A stretch of DNA of 7,606 nt, taken from the NCBI GenBank assembly GCA_027488715.1, contig JAIYBD010000089.1, positions 1-7,606 on the forward strand, read 5' to 3'. This document shows, piece by piece, positions 1 to 6,645 of this stretch. Positions within the stretch are counted from its first letter, which is position 1. The number at the start of each line of letters is the position of its first letter. Below the pieces are notes generated by a model that saw nothing but the letters and a program-made list of their open reading frames with translations, ran no database searches and was not told where the DNA came from. Made by a program: the position numbers and the translations under genes. The stretch comes from Bacteroidota bacterium. Lineage in GTDB: Bacteria > Bacteroidota > Bacteroidia > UBA7662 > CANHCV01.

Positions 1-542
1 CTCAGGTGGACCGTGAAAGTTGCTTGCACAACCTGGCTCCTACCGATTCTGCCTTGGTTCAAATGGCCTTGGGAGATGCGTTGGCGGTGTGTTTAATGGA
101 AGGTCGTTCTTTTCAGAGGGAAGATTTTGCTCGTTTCCATCCGGCGGGGAATTTGGGAAAACGGTTATACCTCAGCATTGGTCAGCTGGCCGAGCGAAAC
201 GAGTTACCCTGGGCCTCCCCTAACGATACGCTCGGCCAAACCGTGGTGAAGATCTCCGAAGGTCGCATGGGCGCCGTTGCCGTAATCACCCCAACCAAGG
301 AGGTCCTCGGAATTTTTACCGATGGCGATTTGCGTCGGAGTTTACTTCAAGGCCTCAATTTGGAGGCTAGGTTGGATGGATTCATGACGACATCGCCCTT
401 AACCGCCCAAGCCGATGCCCTGGCCGTTGAAGTGTTGCAAACCATGAAGAGCAAATCCATCAATCAAATTATTGTGGTCGATTCATCGAATCGTGCGGTG
501 GGCATGGTACATTTGCAAGACCTTTTGAAAGAAGGGTTGTAA
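1..542 (+). CDS. kdsD: Arabinose-5-phosphate isomerase (KdsD/KpsF family), C-terminal part, truncated by the window start
   Basis: The family interconverts D-ribulose 5-phosphate and D-arabinose 5-phosphate in the cytoplasm, the first step towards Kdo for lipopolysaccharide. The reading frame is open from base 3, so the start and about 145 residues lie outside the window; 179 residues are visible. They hold the end of the SIS sugar-isomerase domain (RESCLHNLAPT, GDALAVCLMEGRSF, FHPAGNLGKRLYL) and two CBS domains: CBS1 at about visible residues 58-114, with FTDGDLRR, and CBS2 at about 125-179, ending GMVHLQDLLKEGL. The Glu of RESC and the His of FHPAG are 41 residues apart, the same spacing as the active-site Glu152 and His193 that I recall for E. 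coli KdsD. The usual APTSSTT stretch reads APTDSAL here. The gene ends TAA, 33 bp before the permease gene, so co-transcription is possible. The family call is firm; the symbol rests on similarity only. Confidence 0.93.
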   Translation, partial: QVDRESCLHNLAPTDSALVQMALGDALAVCLMEGRSFQREDFARFHPAGNLGKRLYLSIGQLAERNELPWASPNDTLGQTVVKISEGRMGAVAVITPTKEVLGIFTDGDLRRSLLQGLNLEARLDGFMTTSPLTAQADALAVEVLQTMKSKSINQIIVVDSSNRAVGMVHLQDLLKEGL

Positions 543-575
543 ACAACGAATTCTAAGCAAAAACGTCATCCAAGC

Positions 576-1823
576 ATGTTTCAAACTCTCTTTCTGGAAT
601 CTTTTCGATTTGCTTGGCAGGCGTTAGTCGCCAATAAACTCCGATCGCTTTTATCGCTTTTGGGAATCACCATCGGAATTTTTTCGGTTATTTCGGTATT
701 CACCTTGGTGGATAGTTGGGAGTATAAGATCAATCAGAGTTTTGCCAAATTCGGTTCTGAAATTTTGTACATACAGAAATGGCCCATGGAATTTAAGGAT
801 GATTATCCTTGGTGGAAATACCTCAGTAGGCCGCTTCCAACGCTGCGGGAATTTCAACGAATTGAAAATAAATTGGAATCTGCCGAAGCGGTTTGCTACA
901 TGGCCGCCACACGCGCTAATCGCGTAAAACACGGTTCCTTTGAAATGAAAGATATTCGGGTAGCCGGTGTTACCTCCAATTATCCCATCATGCGGGAAAT
1001 GGATATTTCGGAAGGTCGTTTTCCTGCTTCTTCAGAATTCAAATCCGGATCCCGGGTTTGTGTCATTGGGCAAACCATCAAGGAAGATTTATTCAACGGT
1101 AAAAACCCCATTGGACAATCCATCAGCCTGCTCAATACGAAATTTGTGGTGGTGGGTGTTTTTGCCAAAGAAGGAGAAAATGTGTTGGATAATACCTTAG
1201 ATAATCAAATTGTGGTGCCAGCCATTCCTTTTCTAAGATTTACGAATCTCGACGATTTCAATTCGGAGCAATTGATCATGGTGAAGGGGAAGGGCAACGT
1301 TCCTTACGACGAAATGAAATACGAAGTGAAGGGCGAAATGCGTTCACTTCGAAAACTTCGTCCGGGGAAAGACGATAATTTCGCCCTGAACAACATGAGC
1401 ATGGTGACCACCTTTATTTCTGGATTTTTTCAGCAAATTTGGATATTGGGCTTGATCATCGGTGGATTTGCCTTGTTGGTAGGCGGATTTGGGATTGCGA
1501 ACATCATGTTTGTAAGCGTGTGGGAACGAACCGGACAGATTGGTATTCAAAAAGCACTGGGAGCGAAAAGTCAGTTTATCCTTCTTCAATTTTTATTTGA
1601 ATCGGTGTTGCTTTCGTTAGCGGGAGGAATTTTGGGGTTGGGTTTTGTTTCCTTGATTGTTTTTGCTATCAATTCGTTCACCGATTGGGGGATCTTTTTA
1701 TCTTTGAAAAACATTTTGATTTCTACGGGAATAAGCGGCCTCATCGGTTTGTTAGCAGGACTGCTTCCGGCAGCGAAGGCCGCCAACATGAATCCGGTAG
1801 AAGCCATTCGACAAAATCAGTAA
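576..1823 (+). CDS. ABC transporter permease, MacB/FtsX type
   Basis: An inner-membrane permease of the MacB/FtsX superfamily (415 aa), the kind that uses a cytoplasmic ATPase to drive a periplasmic domain in a mechanotransmission cycle rather than moving a solute directly across the bilayer. Visible order: amphipathic N-terminus and TM1 (about 21-45, LLSLLGITIGIFSVISVFTL), a MacB-type periplasmic domain (about 46-285), then the FtsX domain with TM2 (about 287-313), TM3 (about 334-364) and TM4 (about 380-399). Signature stretches are GGFGIANIMFVSVWERTGQIGIQKALGAK and the C-terminal LLPAAKAANMNPVEAIR. The length matches full 4-TM permeases. No ATPase gene is in this window, so the partner must be encoded elsewhere. 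The ATG follows a 33-bp A-rich gap without a clear Shine-Dalgarno site. The next gene begins 1 bp after the stop. The substrate cannot be told from sequence; export of a peptide, lipoprotein or drug are all possible. Confidence 0.93.
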   Translation: MFQTLFLESFRFAWQALVANKLRSLLSLLGITIGIFSVISVFTLVDSWEYKINQSFAKFGSEILYIQKWPMEFKDDYPWWKYLSRPLPTLREFQRIENKLESAEAVCYMAATRANRVKHGSFEMKDIRVAGVTSNYPIMREMDISEGRFPASSEFKSGSRVCVIGQTIKEDLFNGKNPIGQSISLLNTKFVVVGVFAKEGENVLDNTLDNQIVVPAIPFLRFTNLDDFNSEQLIMVKGKGNVPYDEMKYEVKGEMRSLRKLRPGKDDNFALNNMSMVTTFISGFFQQIWILGLIIGGFALLVGGFGIANIMFVSVWERTGQIGIQKALGAKSQFILLQFLFESVLLSLAGGILGLGFVSLIVFAINSFTDWGIFLSLKNILISTGISGLIGLLAGLLPAAKAANMNPVEAIRQNQ

Positions 1824-1824
1824 T

Positions 1825-3222
1825 ATGAAGTATCCTTTTTTTGCCTTGTTTGCTCTGCTTTCTTCGGGGTTGTTGGCCCAAGAGTTTCTAGGTATTTCTC
1901 AATCGAGGTACGCCGGAATTCAGGGGGTTTACGCCAATCCTGCATTTTCAACCCTCAATCAAATGAAGCGAGAAATTGGAGGGGTGGGTTACGAGTTCGC
2001 TTTTTCCAACAACTTCATGGGCATCAACGGAACGCTGTTGAACGATCTTCGTTCTCTAACGATTTACACGAGTTCTTTCCGGGATTCGTACACCTACGAT
2101 AATTATTCACCAACGGCTCCTGGGCAGTCGAACTTCCTTTTAAATACCAGCATTCAAGGGCCCAGTTTTACCACCCGACTTCTAAAGGAGCGTGCTGGAT
2201 TTTCCATTTACACCCGTCGTCGCTCCTATTTCAATGTGAACAACATCGACAATGCTTTTTTTAAGCAGATTTATGAGGGGTTCAAATACCAACCCTTGCA
2301 GAATGTGAATTTGCAAGACAATAATTTTGAATTTCAATTCATGAGTTGGAAGGAAATTGCAGCCAATTTTTCGCTTCGGGTTTTGAATGTTGATCGCCAC
2401 CGATTGGTGGTTGGAGTTACGCCCAAATTCATTCTCGGTGGCGATGCCATCTACTTAAAATCCAATGGCTTTAATTATTCTGTATTGAATGATTCTACCA
2501 TTCGGGTGAGAAGTGCAAACTTGGAATTTAGCCACTCTTCTGGATTTTCTCTGCCCAAAATCAATTTTACATCTCCATTTTCTCAAATTCTTCAAGATTT
2601 AGGTCAATCGCCTGGCACAGGATACTGCTTTGATTTGGGGGCTTTTTATGAATTCAAAACTTCGAAAAATGCCGATGTTTATCGTTTAAGGGTAGGTGCA
2701 AGCTTAACCGATTTAGGTTCAATCCGGTACCAAGAATCGATATTTAGTCGGGATTTTTATTTGCAAGACTCGGCTACTATCAGTTTGAATGACTTCAAAT
2801 CGTTGGATGTGAATAAAATCGACACTTCCTTCATCAACAATTTTCTTTCCAAACCACCGGCGGAATACTTTTCCATGCGGTTGCCAACGGCCTTTCAACT
2901 TACTGCCGATTTTCGCTTGAATCGATGGATGTATGTTGCAGGAAGTGCATTTTTACCTTTCGATGTGCCAGAACGATTTGGAGGAGTGAAGCAAATTCGC
3001 CGTTTCACCGTTACTCCACATCTAGAGTTCGAACAAGTATCCATCATGCTTCCCTATTCATCCAACAACTACGATCAGGCCAATTTGGGATTTGCATTTC
3101 GCGCCAAAGGCATGTGGATTGGCACAAACGATTTCTTGACTTTATTTGGATCGAATCGACAACAGAGTCTTTCTTTTTTCATTGCAACAAAATTCCCCAT
3201 CGGATTAGAGCGCGCAGAATGA
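1825..3222 (+). CDS. Secreted DUF5723-like envelope protein, probable outer-membrane barrel
   Basis: A 465-aa protein with a clear Sec signal peptide (MKYPFFALFALLSSGLLAQ, cleavage near residue 18/19) and no lipobox Cys. The mature start, with SQSRYAGIQGVYANPAFS, resembles the opening of Bacteroidota DUF5723 proteins (QSxYAGxxGxYxNPA). Around residues 265-303, GYCFDLGAFYEF and LRVGASLTDLGSIRYQ match the GxxxDLGxxY and SLxDxGxIxY strands of that family. The many alternating aromatic/polar segments up to the C-terminus suggest a beta-barrel-like outer-membrane protein. Its molecular role is not known to me. It starts 1 bp after the permease stop (TAA-T-ATG) and its TGA overlaps the next ATG, so the three genes are almost certainly co-transcribed and translationally coupled. 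The family name is from remembered patterns, not a search; the signal peptide and secretion are the firmer part. Confidence 0.85.
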   Translation: MKYPFFALFALLSSGLLAQEFLGISQSRYAGIQGVYANPAFSTLNQMKREIGGVGYEFAFSNNFMGINGTLLNDLRSLTIYTSSFRDSYTYDNYSPTAPGQSNFLLNTSIQGPSFTTRLLKERAGFSIYTRRRSYFNVNNIDNAFFKQIYEGFKYQPLQNVNLQDNNFEFQFMSWKEIAANFSLRVLNVDRHRLVVGVTPKFILGGDAIYLKSNGFNYSVLNDSTIRVRSANLEFSHSSGFSLPKINFTSPFSQILQDLGQSPGTGYCFDLGAFYEFKTSKNADVYRLRVGASLTDLGSIRYQESIFSRDFYLQDSATISLNDFKSLDVNKIDTSFINNFLSKPPAEYFSMRLPTAFQLTADFRLNRWMYVAGSAFLPFDVPERFGGVKQIRRFTVTPHLEFEQVSIMLPYSSNNYDQANLGFAFRAKGMWIGTNDFLTLFGSNRQQSLSFFIATKFPIGLERAE

Positions 3223-4457
3223 GGTTGATCGGTACGTTTTTCTTCCTTTTTACATCCTTTTTCGTAAAGGGGCAGGAAGCTTTTTTTCATTGGAAGCAAG
3301 GGAATTCTGAAAAGTGGATGGCCATCCATGATTCCATTGGAATGGAAATTCCGTTGTCTCAATTTCAAAACGATCATCCATTATTTAGTCAAGAATGGAT
3401 GAAGGACCGAATGCAACAAAAAATCCGAGAAAGGAATCTAACCGTTCGGTTTTTGGTTTTATCCAAAGGTCTTTCGGAATTTATTCAGGATAGTATTGCC
3501 ATTTTGGAGAACAAAAAGATTACCTTGAGTTTAGATTCATTTCCTGAACGACATCAACTGACCATTCAAGGAATCGAAAAGATTCAAATGGGATTGAAAG
3601 AACTTCCCAAGCAGTGGTGGCCGATGTTAATTGAAAAGGAATTGGCAGTTTTGGAATGGGAGAAGCATGAGGAATTAACTCGGCGGCAGATTGCCATGGG
3701 TGGGCTTTTATCCCACGAAATGGATTCCGTTTGGATGGTAGAAATGATTCGAAATGGCCAAGAAGCTATTTCTTTAAAAAATCAGTTATTGCCTTGGCAC
3801 GGTGTTTTTGTTCGGTCGAAGCAAGTTTATTCCTTGAAGATTTCTGAAACATCGGCCATCATGGGAAAAAATTGGAATTACTTTTGGGGCTGTGATTCAC
3901 TTGTTCGGACTTTTCAAGCAGAAAAATGGAATTCCTTGGTGGGTGAAAACCGATATAAATTGGTAGAAAAAGAGAGGGAAAGGGAATTGACCTATTTTAC
4001 AGATCTTCAAAAAAACAGGGAAAACTGGGAGTTTTTAGACAAGCGTGAAAACACCTTAGAGCGGATGAGGGCCTATGTTCGGCAATACAACGCGAATTAT
4101 GTTTTGGAAGATTCTATTCGGGGTGTAGGCATTATGCGTGCGCGCTCGCCCCAGGAATTGATTGATTTGAAACGCGAACGCGAGCGATGGAAGATGGCCT
4201 ATTACCAAAAAGGAGTGGCCCAATTGGCCGAGATTGGACAGGGAATTGAAGGAGGACCCACCGTAAATGACTACAGCAAACAAAAGGGATATTTCAAGTT
4301 AAAAGACGTCCAAAATGTTAAAAAGCCAAGCATAACGCCCGTTAATACCGAAATAATTCAGGAAGAAAAAGAAACCATTATCCCTGTTAATACCTTCAAG
4401 ATGCTTCAAATCATCGATTGGAATGGCATTCCCAACTCTTTCAAAACGTTAAAATAA
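3219..4457 (+). CDS. Secreted protein of unknown function, charged and helix-rich
   Basis: I do not recognise this 412-aa protein. It begins with a signal peptide (MRLIGTFFFLFTSFFVKGQ, probable cleavage near residue 17-19), so it should be exported to the periplasm or beyond. The mature part is rich in Lys, Glu, Arg and Trp, with likely long helices at about 137-170 and 245-290, the latter containing LVEKERERELTYF. There is no transmembrane segment after the signal, and only one Cys (225). Near the C-terminus the tetrapeptide PVNT occurs twice (374-377 and 389-392). The ATG chosen overlaps the preceding TGA (ATGA), and everything downstream of it reads as a signal peptide. The same frame is open back to about 2925, but that part lies inside the DUF5723-like gene and is not credible as protein. 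The context suggests an envelope job together with the permease and the DUF5723-like protein. Confidence 0.87.
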   Translation: MRLIGTFFFLFTSFFVKGQEAFFHWKQGNSEKWMAIHDSIGMEIPLSQFQNDHPLFSQEWMKDRMQQKIRERNLTVRFLVLSKGLSEFIQDSIAILENKKITLSLDSFPERHQLTIQGIEKIQMGLKELPKQWWPMLIEKELAVLEWEKHEELTRRQIAMGGLLSHEMDSVWMVEMIRNGQEAISLKNQLLPWHGVFVRSKQVYSLKISETSAIMGKNWNYFWGCDSLVRTFQAEKWNSLVGENRYKLVEKERERELTYFTDLQKNRENWEFLDKRENTLERMRAYVRQYNANYVLEDSIRGVGIMRARSPQELIDLKRERERWKMAYYQKGVAQLAEIGQGIEGGPTVNDYSKQKGYFKLKDVQNVKKPSITPVNTEIIQEEKETIIPVNTFKMLQIIDWNGIPNSFKTLK

Positions 4458-4479
4458 ATCATCATTTCAAAGAAAAGCG

Positions 4480-4487
4480 TAAATTTG
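4480..4487 (+). promoter_or_regulatory. Bacteroidota -7 promoter element TAAATTTG before the helicase gene
   Basis: The octamer is an exact match to the Bacteroidota -7 consensus TAnnTTTG. It lies in the 39-bp gap between the unknown secreted protein and the helicase, nine bases before the TTG start. I see no good TTG-type -33 element 19-21 bp upstream, so the call rests on the -7 box and its position. It is embedded in a near-palindrome, CGTAAATTTGCG (4478-4489). If used, transcription would start around 4492-4494, leaving almost no leader. Confidence 0.55.
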
Positions 4488-4496
4488 CGTCCTTAA

Positions 4497-6416
4497 TTGA
4501 ATTCTTTGAAAACTTTTCACGAACTAGGTTTAAATCCTGAAATTGTTCAGGCGTTAGACGCCCTTGGGTTTGAGACTCCAACCCCGATTCAGGAGCAAGC
4601 GATTCCGTTCCTACTAGAAACCAACACCGATTTGGTTGCACTAGCCCAGACGGGCACCGGAAAAACAGCTGCTTTTGGATTACCATTGTTGCAAAAATTA
4701 GACCCTTTCGCCATGGAGCTTCAAGCTTTGGTCTTGAGTCCAACCCGCGAATTATGTGTGCAAATTTCGAATGACTTAAAAGCATTCGCCAAGCACCTTC
4801 CATCTGCCAAAATTGTTTCCGTTTACGGAGGCGCTCCCATTGGCGGTCAAATTTCTCAGCTTCGCAAATTCCCGCAAATCATCGTAGCAACCCCTGGTCG
4901 CTTGATGGATTTGATGGACCGAGGAGCTGTAGATTTATCGGAATTGAAGTACGTTGTACTCGATGAGGCCGACCAAATGTTGAACATGGGATTTGCGGAA
5001 GACATGGAGAAAATCCTTGCCCACACCCCAAAAGAGAAGAATACTGCTCTATTTTCGGCCACAATGCCCAACGAAATTCGTCGCATTGCCAACCAATATT
5101 TGAGCGGTGCCCACGAAATTACCGTTGGCAAGAAAAACGCTTCTCAATCCAACATCACCCACCAATATGCCTTGGTGGATCGCTCCAACAAATACACCGC
5201 GTTGCGCCGTGTATTGGATACGATTCCAGATTTTTACGGCATTGTATTTTGCCGTACCAAAATTGAAACCCAGGAATTGGCCGATAAAATCATGCGCGAC
5301 GGATACAATGCCGACGCTCTTCACGGTGATTTGAGCCAACAGTACCGCGACCGCGTGATGGATCGTTTCCGCGAGAAAACGCTTTCGGTGCTTTTAGCTA
5401 CCGATGTTGCTGCTCGCGGGATCGACGTAGATTCCTTAACGCACGTAATTCATTACAGCCTTCCAACCGATGTTGAAAGCTATACCCACCGAAGCGGCCG
5501 AACAGCCCGTGCCGGAAAAACAGGTATTTCCCTTTCCATCATCACACCAAGCGATAAAAAACGAATTCCTGAAATCGAAAAACAAGCAAATATCAAGATG
5601 GAACGCTACATGTTGCCAACATCTACTGATATGTTGAAAGTGCGTATGGCGTCGTTCACCGACCAAATTTTGGCGGCCGAACCCGGCACCTTTGAGCGAC
5701 ATGATGGATTGTTGGAAATCGCTCAACGACTCGAACATCTTTCGAAAGAAGAATTGATGGATCGTTTGTTTGGTTTGGAAAGTGAGCAGTTCTTACGCGA
5801 TGAACGCGAACAGGCCGATTTGAATTTGATTGAATACGGAAAAGTTCGCGATAAAAACTTGGTGCGTTTATTCATCAATTTAGGATTAAAAGATGGATTG
5901 AATGCCGGTAATTTGGTCAAGATGATTGCCGATTACACCCAACTGCCCATCAAATCGGTTCCCGATATCGCCGTAAAAGGAGTTTACACCTTCTTCCGCG
6001 TACCCAAAGCAGAATCTGATGTGATTGTAAAAATGTTTACCGAAACTCCAGCCTATTTTGGCGATCGCCAAGTACGCATTGAGGTAGCCGACCCCAACGA
6101 CAGCCAGAACAGCGGTGGTGGACGTGGTGGCGACCGAGGCGGACGTGGTGGCTACGGCGGTGGAAACCGAAGTGGTGGTGGTGGCTACGGTGGCGGAGGC
6201 TACGGTGGCGGAGGCGGTAACCGCGGAGGTGGATACGGCGGAGGCGGCGGACGTGATCGAGACCGCGGAGGTCGTGATGGCGGAGGTCGTGATGGCGGAC
6301 GTGGTGGATACGGCGGAGGCGGAGGTCAAAAATCTAGCTTCGGTGGCGAAAGCAGAGACCGACGTTCTGGAGGAAATTCCAGCGCTGGCCGAAGAGGACC
6401 TAGTCGTTTTGAATAA
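4497..6416 (+). CDS. deaD: DEAD-box ATP-dependent RNA helicase with DbpA/CsdA-type RNA-binding domain and Gly/Arg-rich tail
   Basis: A cytoplasmic RNA helicase (639 aa) that uses ATP to unwind short duplexes; relatives act in ribosome assembly, RNA decay and cold growth. All core motifs are present: Q motif GFETPTPIQ (24-32), motif I AQTGTGKT (50-57), Ia PTREL (82-86), Ib TPGR (132-135), II DEAD (156-159), III SAT (188-190), IV IVFCRTK (249-255), Va ATDVAARGID (301-310) and VI HRSGRTARAG (331-340). Residues about 455-531 (VRLFINLGLKDGLNAGNLV, then VKGVYTFFRVP) fit the DbpA/CsdA RNA-binding domain. From 540 the tail is almost all Gly, Arg, Tyr, Asp and Asn with RGG and GYGGG repeats. Length and order match CsdA/DeaD (about 630 aa). 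No ATG fits the N-terminus. An in-frame TAA sits directly before TTG 4497; TTG 4506, giving MKTFHELGL, is an equally family-like start. The symbol is by architecture; other members could be named RhlE or DbpA. Confidence 0.95.
   Translation: MNSLKTFHELGLNPEIVQALDALGFETPTPIQEQAIPFLLETNTDLVALAQTGTGKTAAFGLPLLQKLDPFAMELQALVLSPTRELCVQISNDLKAFAKHLPSAKIVSVYGGAPIGGQISQLRKFPQIIVATPGRLMDLMDRGAVDLSELKYVVLDEADQMLNMGFAEDMEKILAHTPKEKNTALFSATMPNEIRRIANQYLSGAHEITVGKKNASQSNITHQYALVDRSNKYTALRRVLDTIPDFYGIVFCRTKIETQELADKIMRDGYNADALHGDLSQQYRDRVMDRFREKTLSVLLATDVAARGIDVDSLTHVIHYSLPTDVESYTHRSGRTARAGKTGISLSIITPSDKKRIPEIEKQANIKMERYMLPTSTDMLKVRMASFTDQILAAEPGTFERHDGLLEIAQRLEHLSKEELMDRLFGLESEQFLRDEREQADLNLIEYGKVRDKNLVRLFINLGLKDGLNAGNLVKMIADYTQLPIKSVPDIAVKGVYTFFRVPKAESDVIVKMFTETPAYFGDRQVRIEVADPNDSQNSGGGRGGDRGGRGGYGGGNRSGGGGYGGGGYGGGGGNRGGGYGGGGGRDRDRGGRDGGGRDGGRGGYGGGGGQKSSFGGESRDRRSGGNSSAGRRGPSRFE
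6114..6326 (+). repeat. Glycine-codon-rich low-complexity region coding for the RGG tail
   Basis: About 210 bp made mainly of GGN codons with interspersed CGT/CGA, TAC and GAC, encoding helicase residues 540-610. It contains two perfect 15-bp tandem duplications: GGCTACGGTGGCGGA at 6183-6197 and 6198-6212, and CGGAGGTCGTGATGG at 6266-6280 and 6281-6295. Units are multiples of three, so gain or loss keeps the frame. Such tails bind RNA non-specifically and are often disordered. The same composition leaves other frames open by chance. Confidence 0.9.
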
Positions 6417-6456
6417 AAAAAAGTGGCCAATGAACAAACATTGGCCACTTTTTTTT
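6415..6456 (+). terminator. Strong intrinsic terminator, probably bidirectional, after the helicase gene
   Basis: Arms 6415-6432 and 6439-6456 pair perfectly over 18 bp around a 6-nt loop (AACAAA). The core GTGGCCAATG/CATTGGCCAC is GC-containing and is flanked by eight A on the left and eight T on the right, the classic hairpin plus U-tract. The last two bases of the helicase TAA stop are the first bases of the stem. The A tract on the other strand would serve as a U-tract for transcription coming from the right. Confidence 0.95.
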
Positions 6457-6502
6457 CAACATTCTTAGCTTGATAAAGCAACTATTTATTGTTTGTTAAT
6501 CT

Positions 6503-6536
6503 ATTGAAATGTTATTTCACCATTGAAACCTTATTA
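6503..6536. repeat. Direct repeat with 20-bp period in the intergenic region before the HTH gene
   Basis: ATTGAAATGTTATT (6503-6516) and ATTGAAACCTTATT (6523-6536) agree at 12 of 14 positions and start exactly 20 bp apart, close to two helical turns. The first copy overlaps a short inverted repeat GAAAT-GTT-ATTTC (6506-6518). The second copy runs into the -7 element. This placement would suit an operator, but AT-rich DNA yields such repeats by chance and no binding protein is known. Confidence 0.45.
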
Positions 6537-6542
6537 AATTTG
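6535..6542 (+). promoter_or_regulatory. Bacteroidota -7 promoter element TAAATTTG before the HTH gene
   Basis: An exact TAnnTTTG match, identical to the octamer before the helicase gene. It is 103 bp upstream of the preferred ATG, which predicts a leader of about 95-100 nt. A -33 TTG at the right spacing is not evident; TTG at 6523-6525 and 6504-6506 are too near and too far. The leader (about 6548-6645) is AT-rich, contains two CAAAAAATCA-like copies (about 6554-6564 and 6572-6581) and a 5-bp inverted repeat CAAGA/TCTTG (6580-6584, 6591-6595). I see no known riboswitch in it. Confidence 0.45.
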
Positions 6543-6645
6543 TCAATTTGGGTCAAAAAAATCATAACTTACAAAAAATCAAGAATTTTCTCTTGTTAAC
6601 ATTTTGTACTTGGTTCGTTTACAGGATTCGTTACAATTTCACGCC

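Noticed and set aside
508..515. TACATTTG, a match to the -7 consensus near the end of kdsD, as a promoter for the permease cluster
   Set aside because: It is inside coding sequence (HLQ codons), has no visible -33 partner, and an eight-base pattern with two free positions is expected by chance; it is possible but not supported.
2925..3218. In-frame upstream extension of the unknown secreted protein, 98 codons
   Set aside because: It lies wholly inside the DUF5723-like gene in another frame, and the ATG at 3219 is followed by a textbook signal peptide and overlaps the preceding stop.
6114..6326. Possible CRISPR-like or satellite array
   Set aside because: The repeats are short, have no unique spacers, and are in frame with the helicase as Gly/Arg codons.
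5886..6437. 183-codon open frame on the minus strand rich in Ser, Thr, Ala and Val
   Set aside because: It is the complement of the glycine-codon repeat of the helicase tail; the repetitive composition explains why it is open.
6115..6468. 117-codon plus-strand frame rich in Val, Ala, Glu
   Set aside because: This is the shifted reading of the same GGN repeats, and it runs through the terminator hairpin.
6604..6645. TTG start that would lengthen the HTH protein by 14 residues
   Set aside because: The added residues do not look like part of an HTH domain, and two ATG codons are available at 6646 and 6652.
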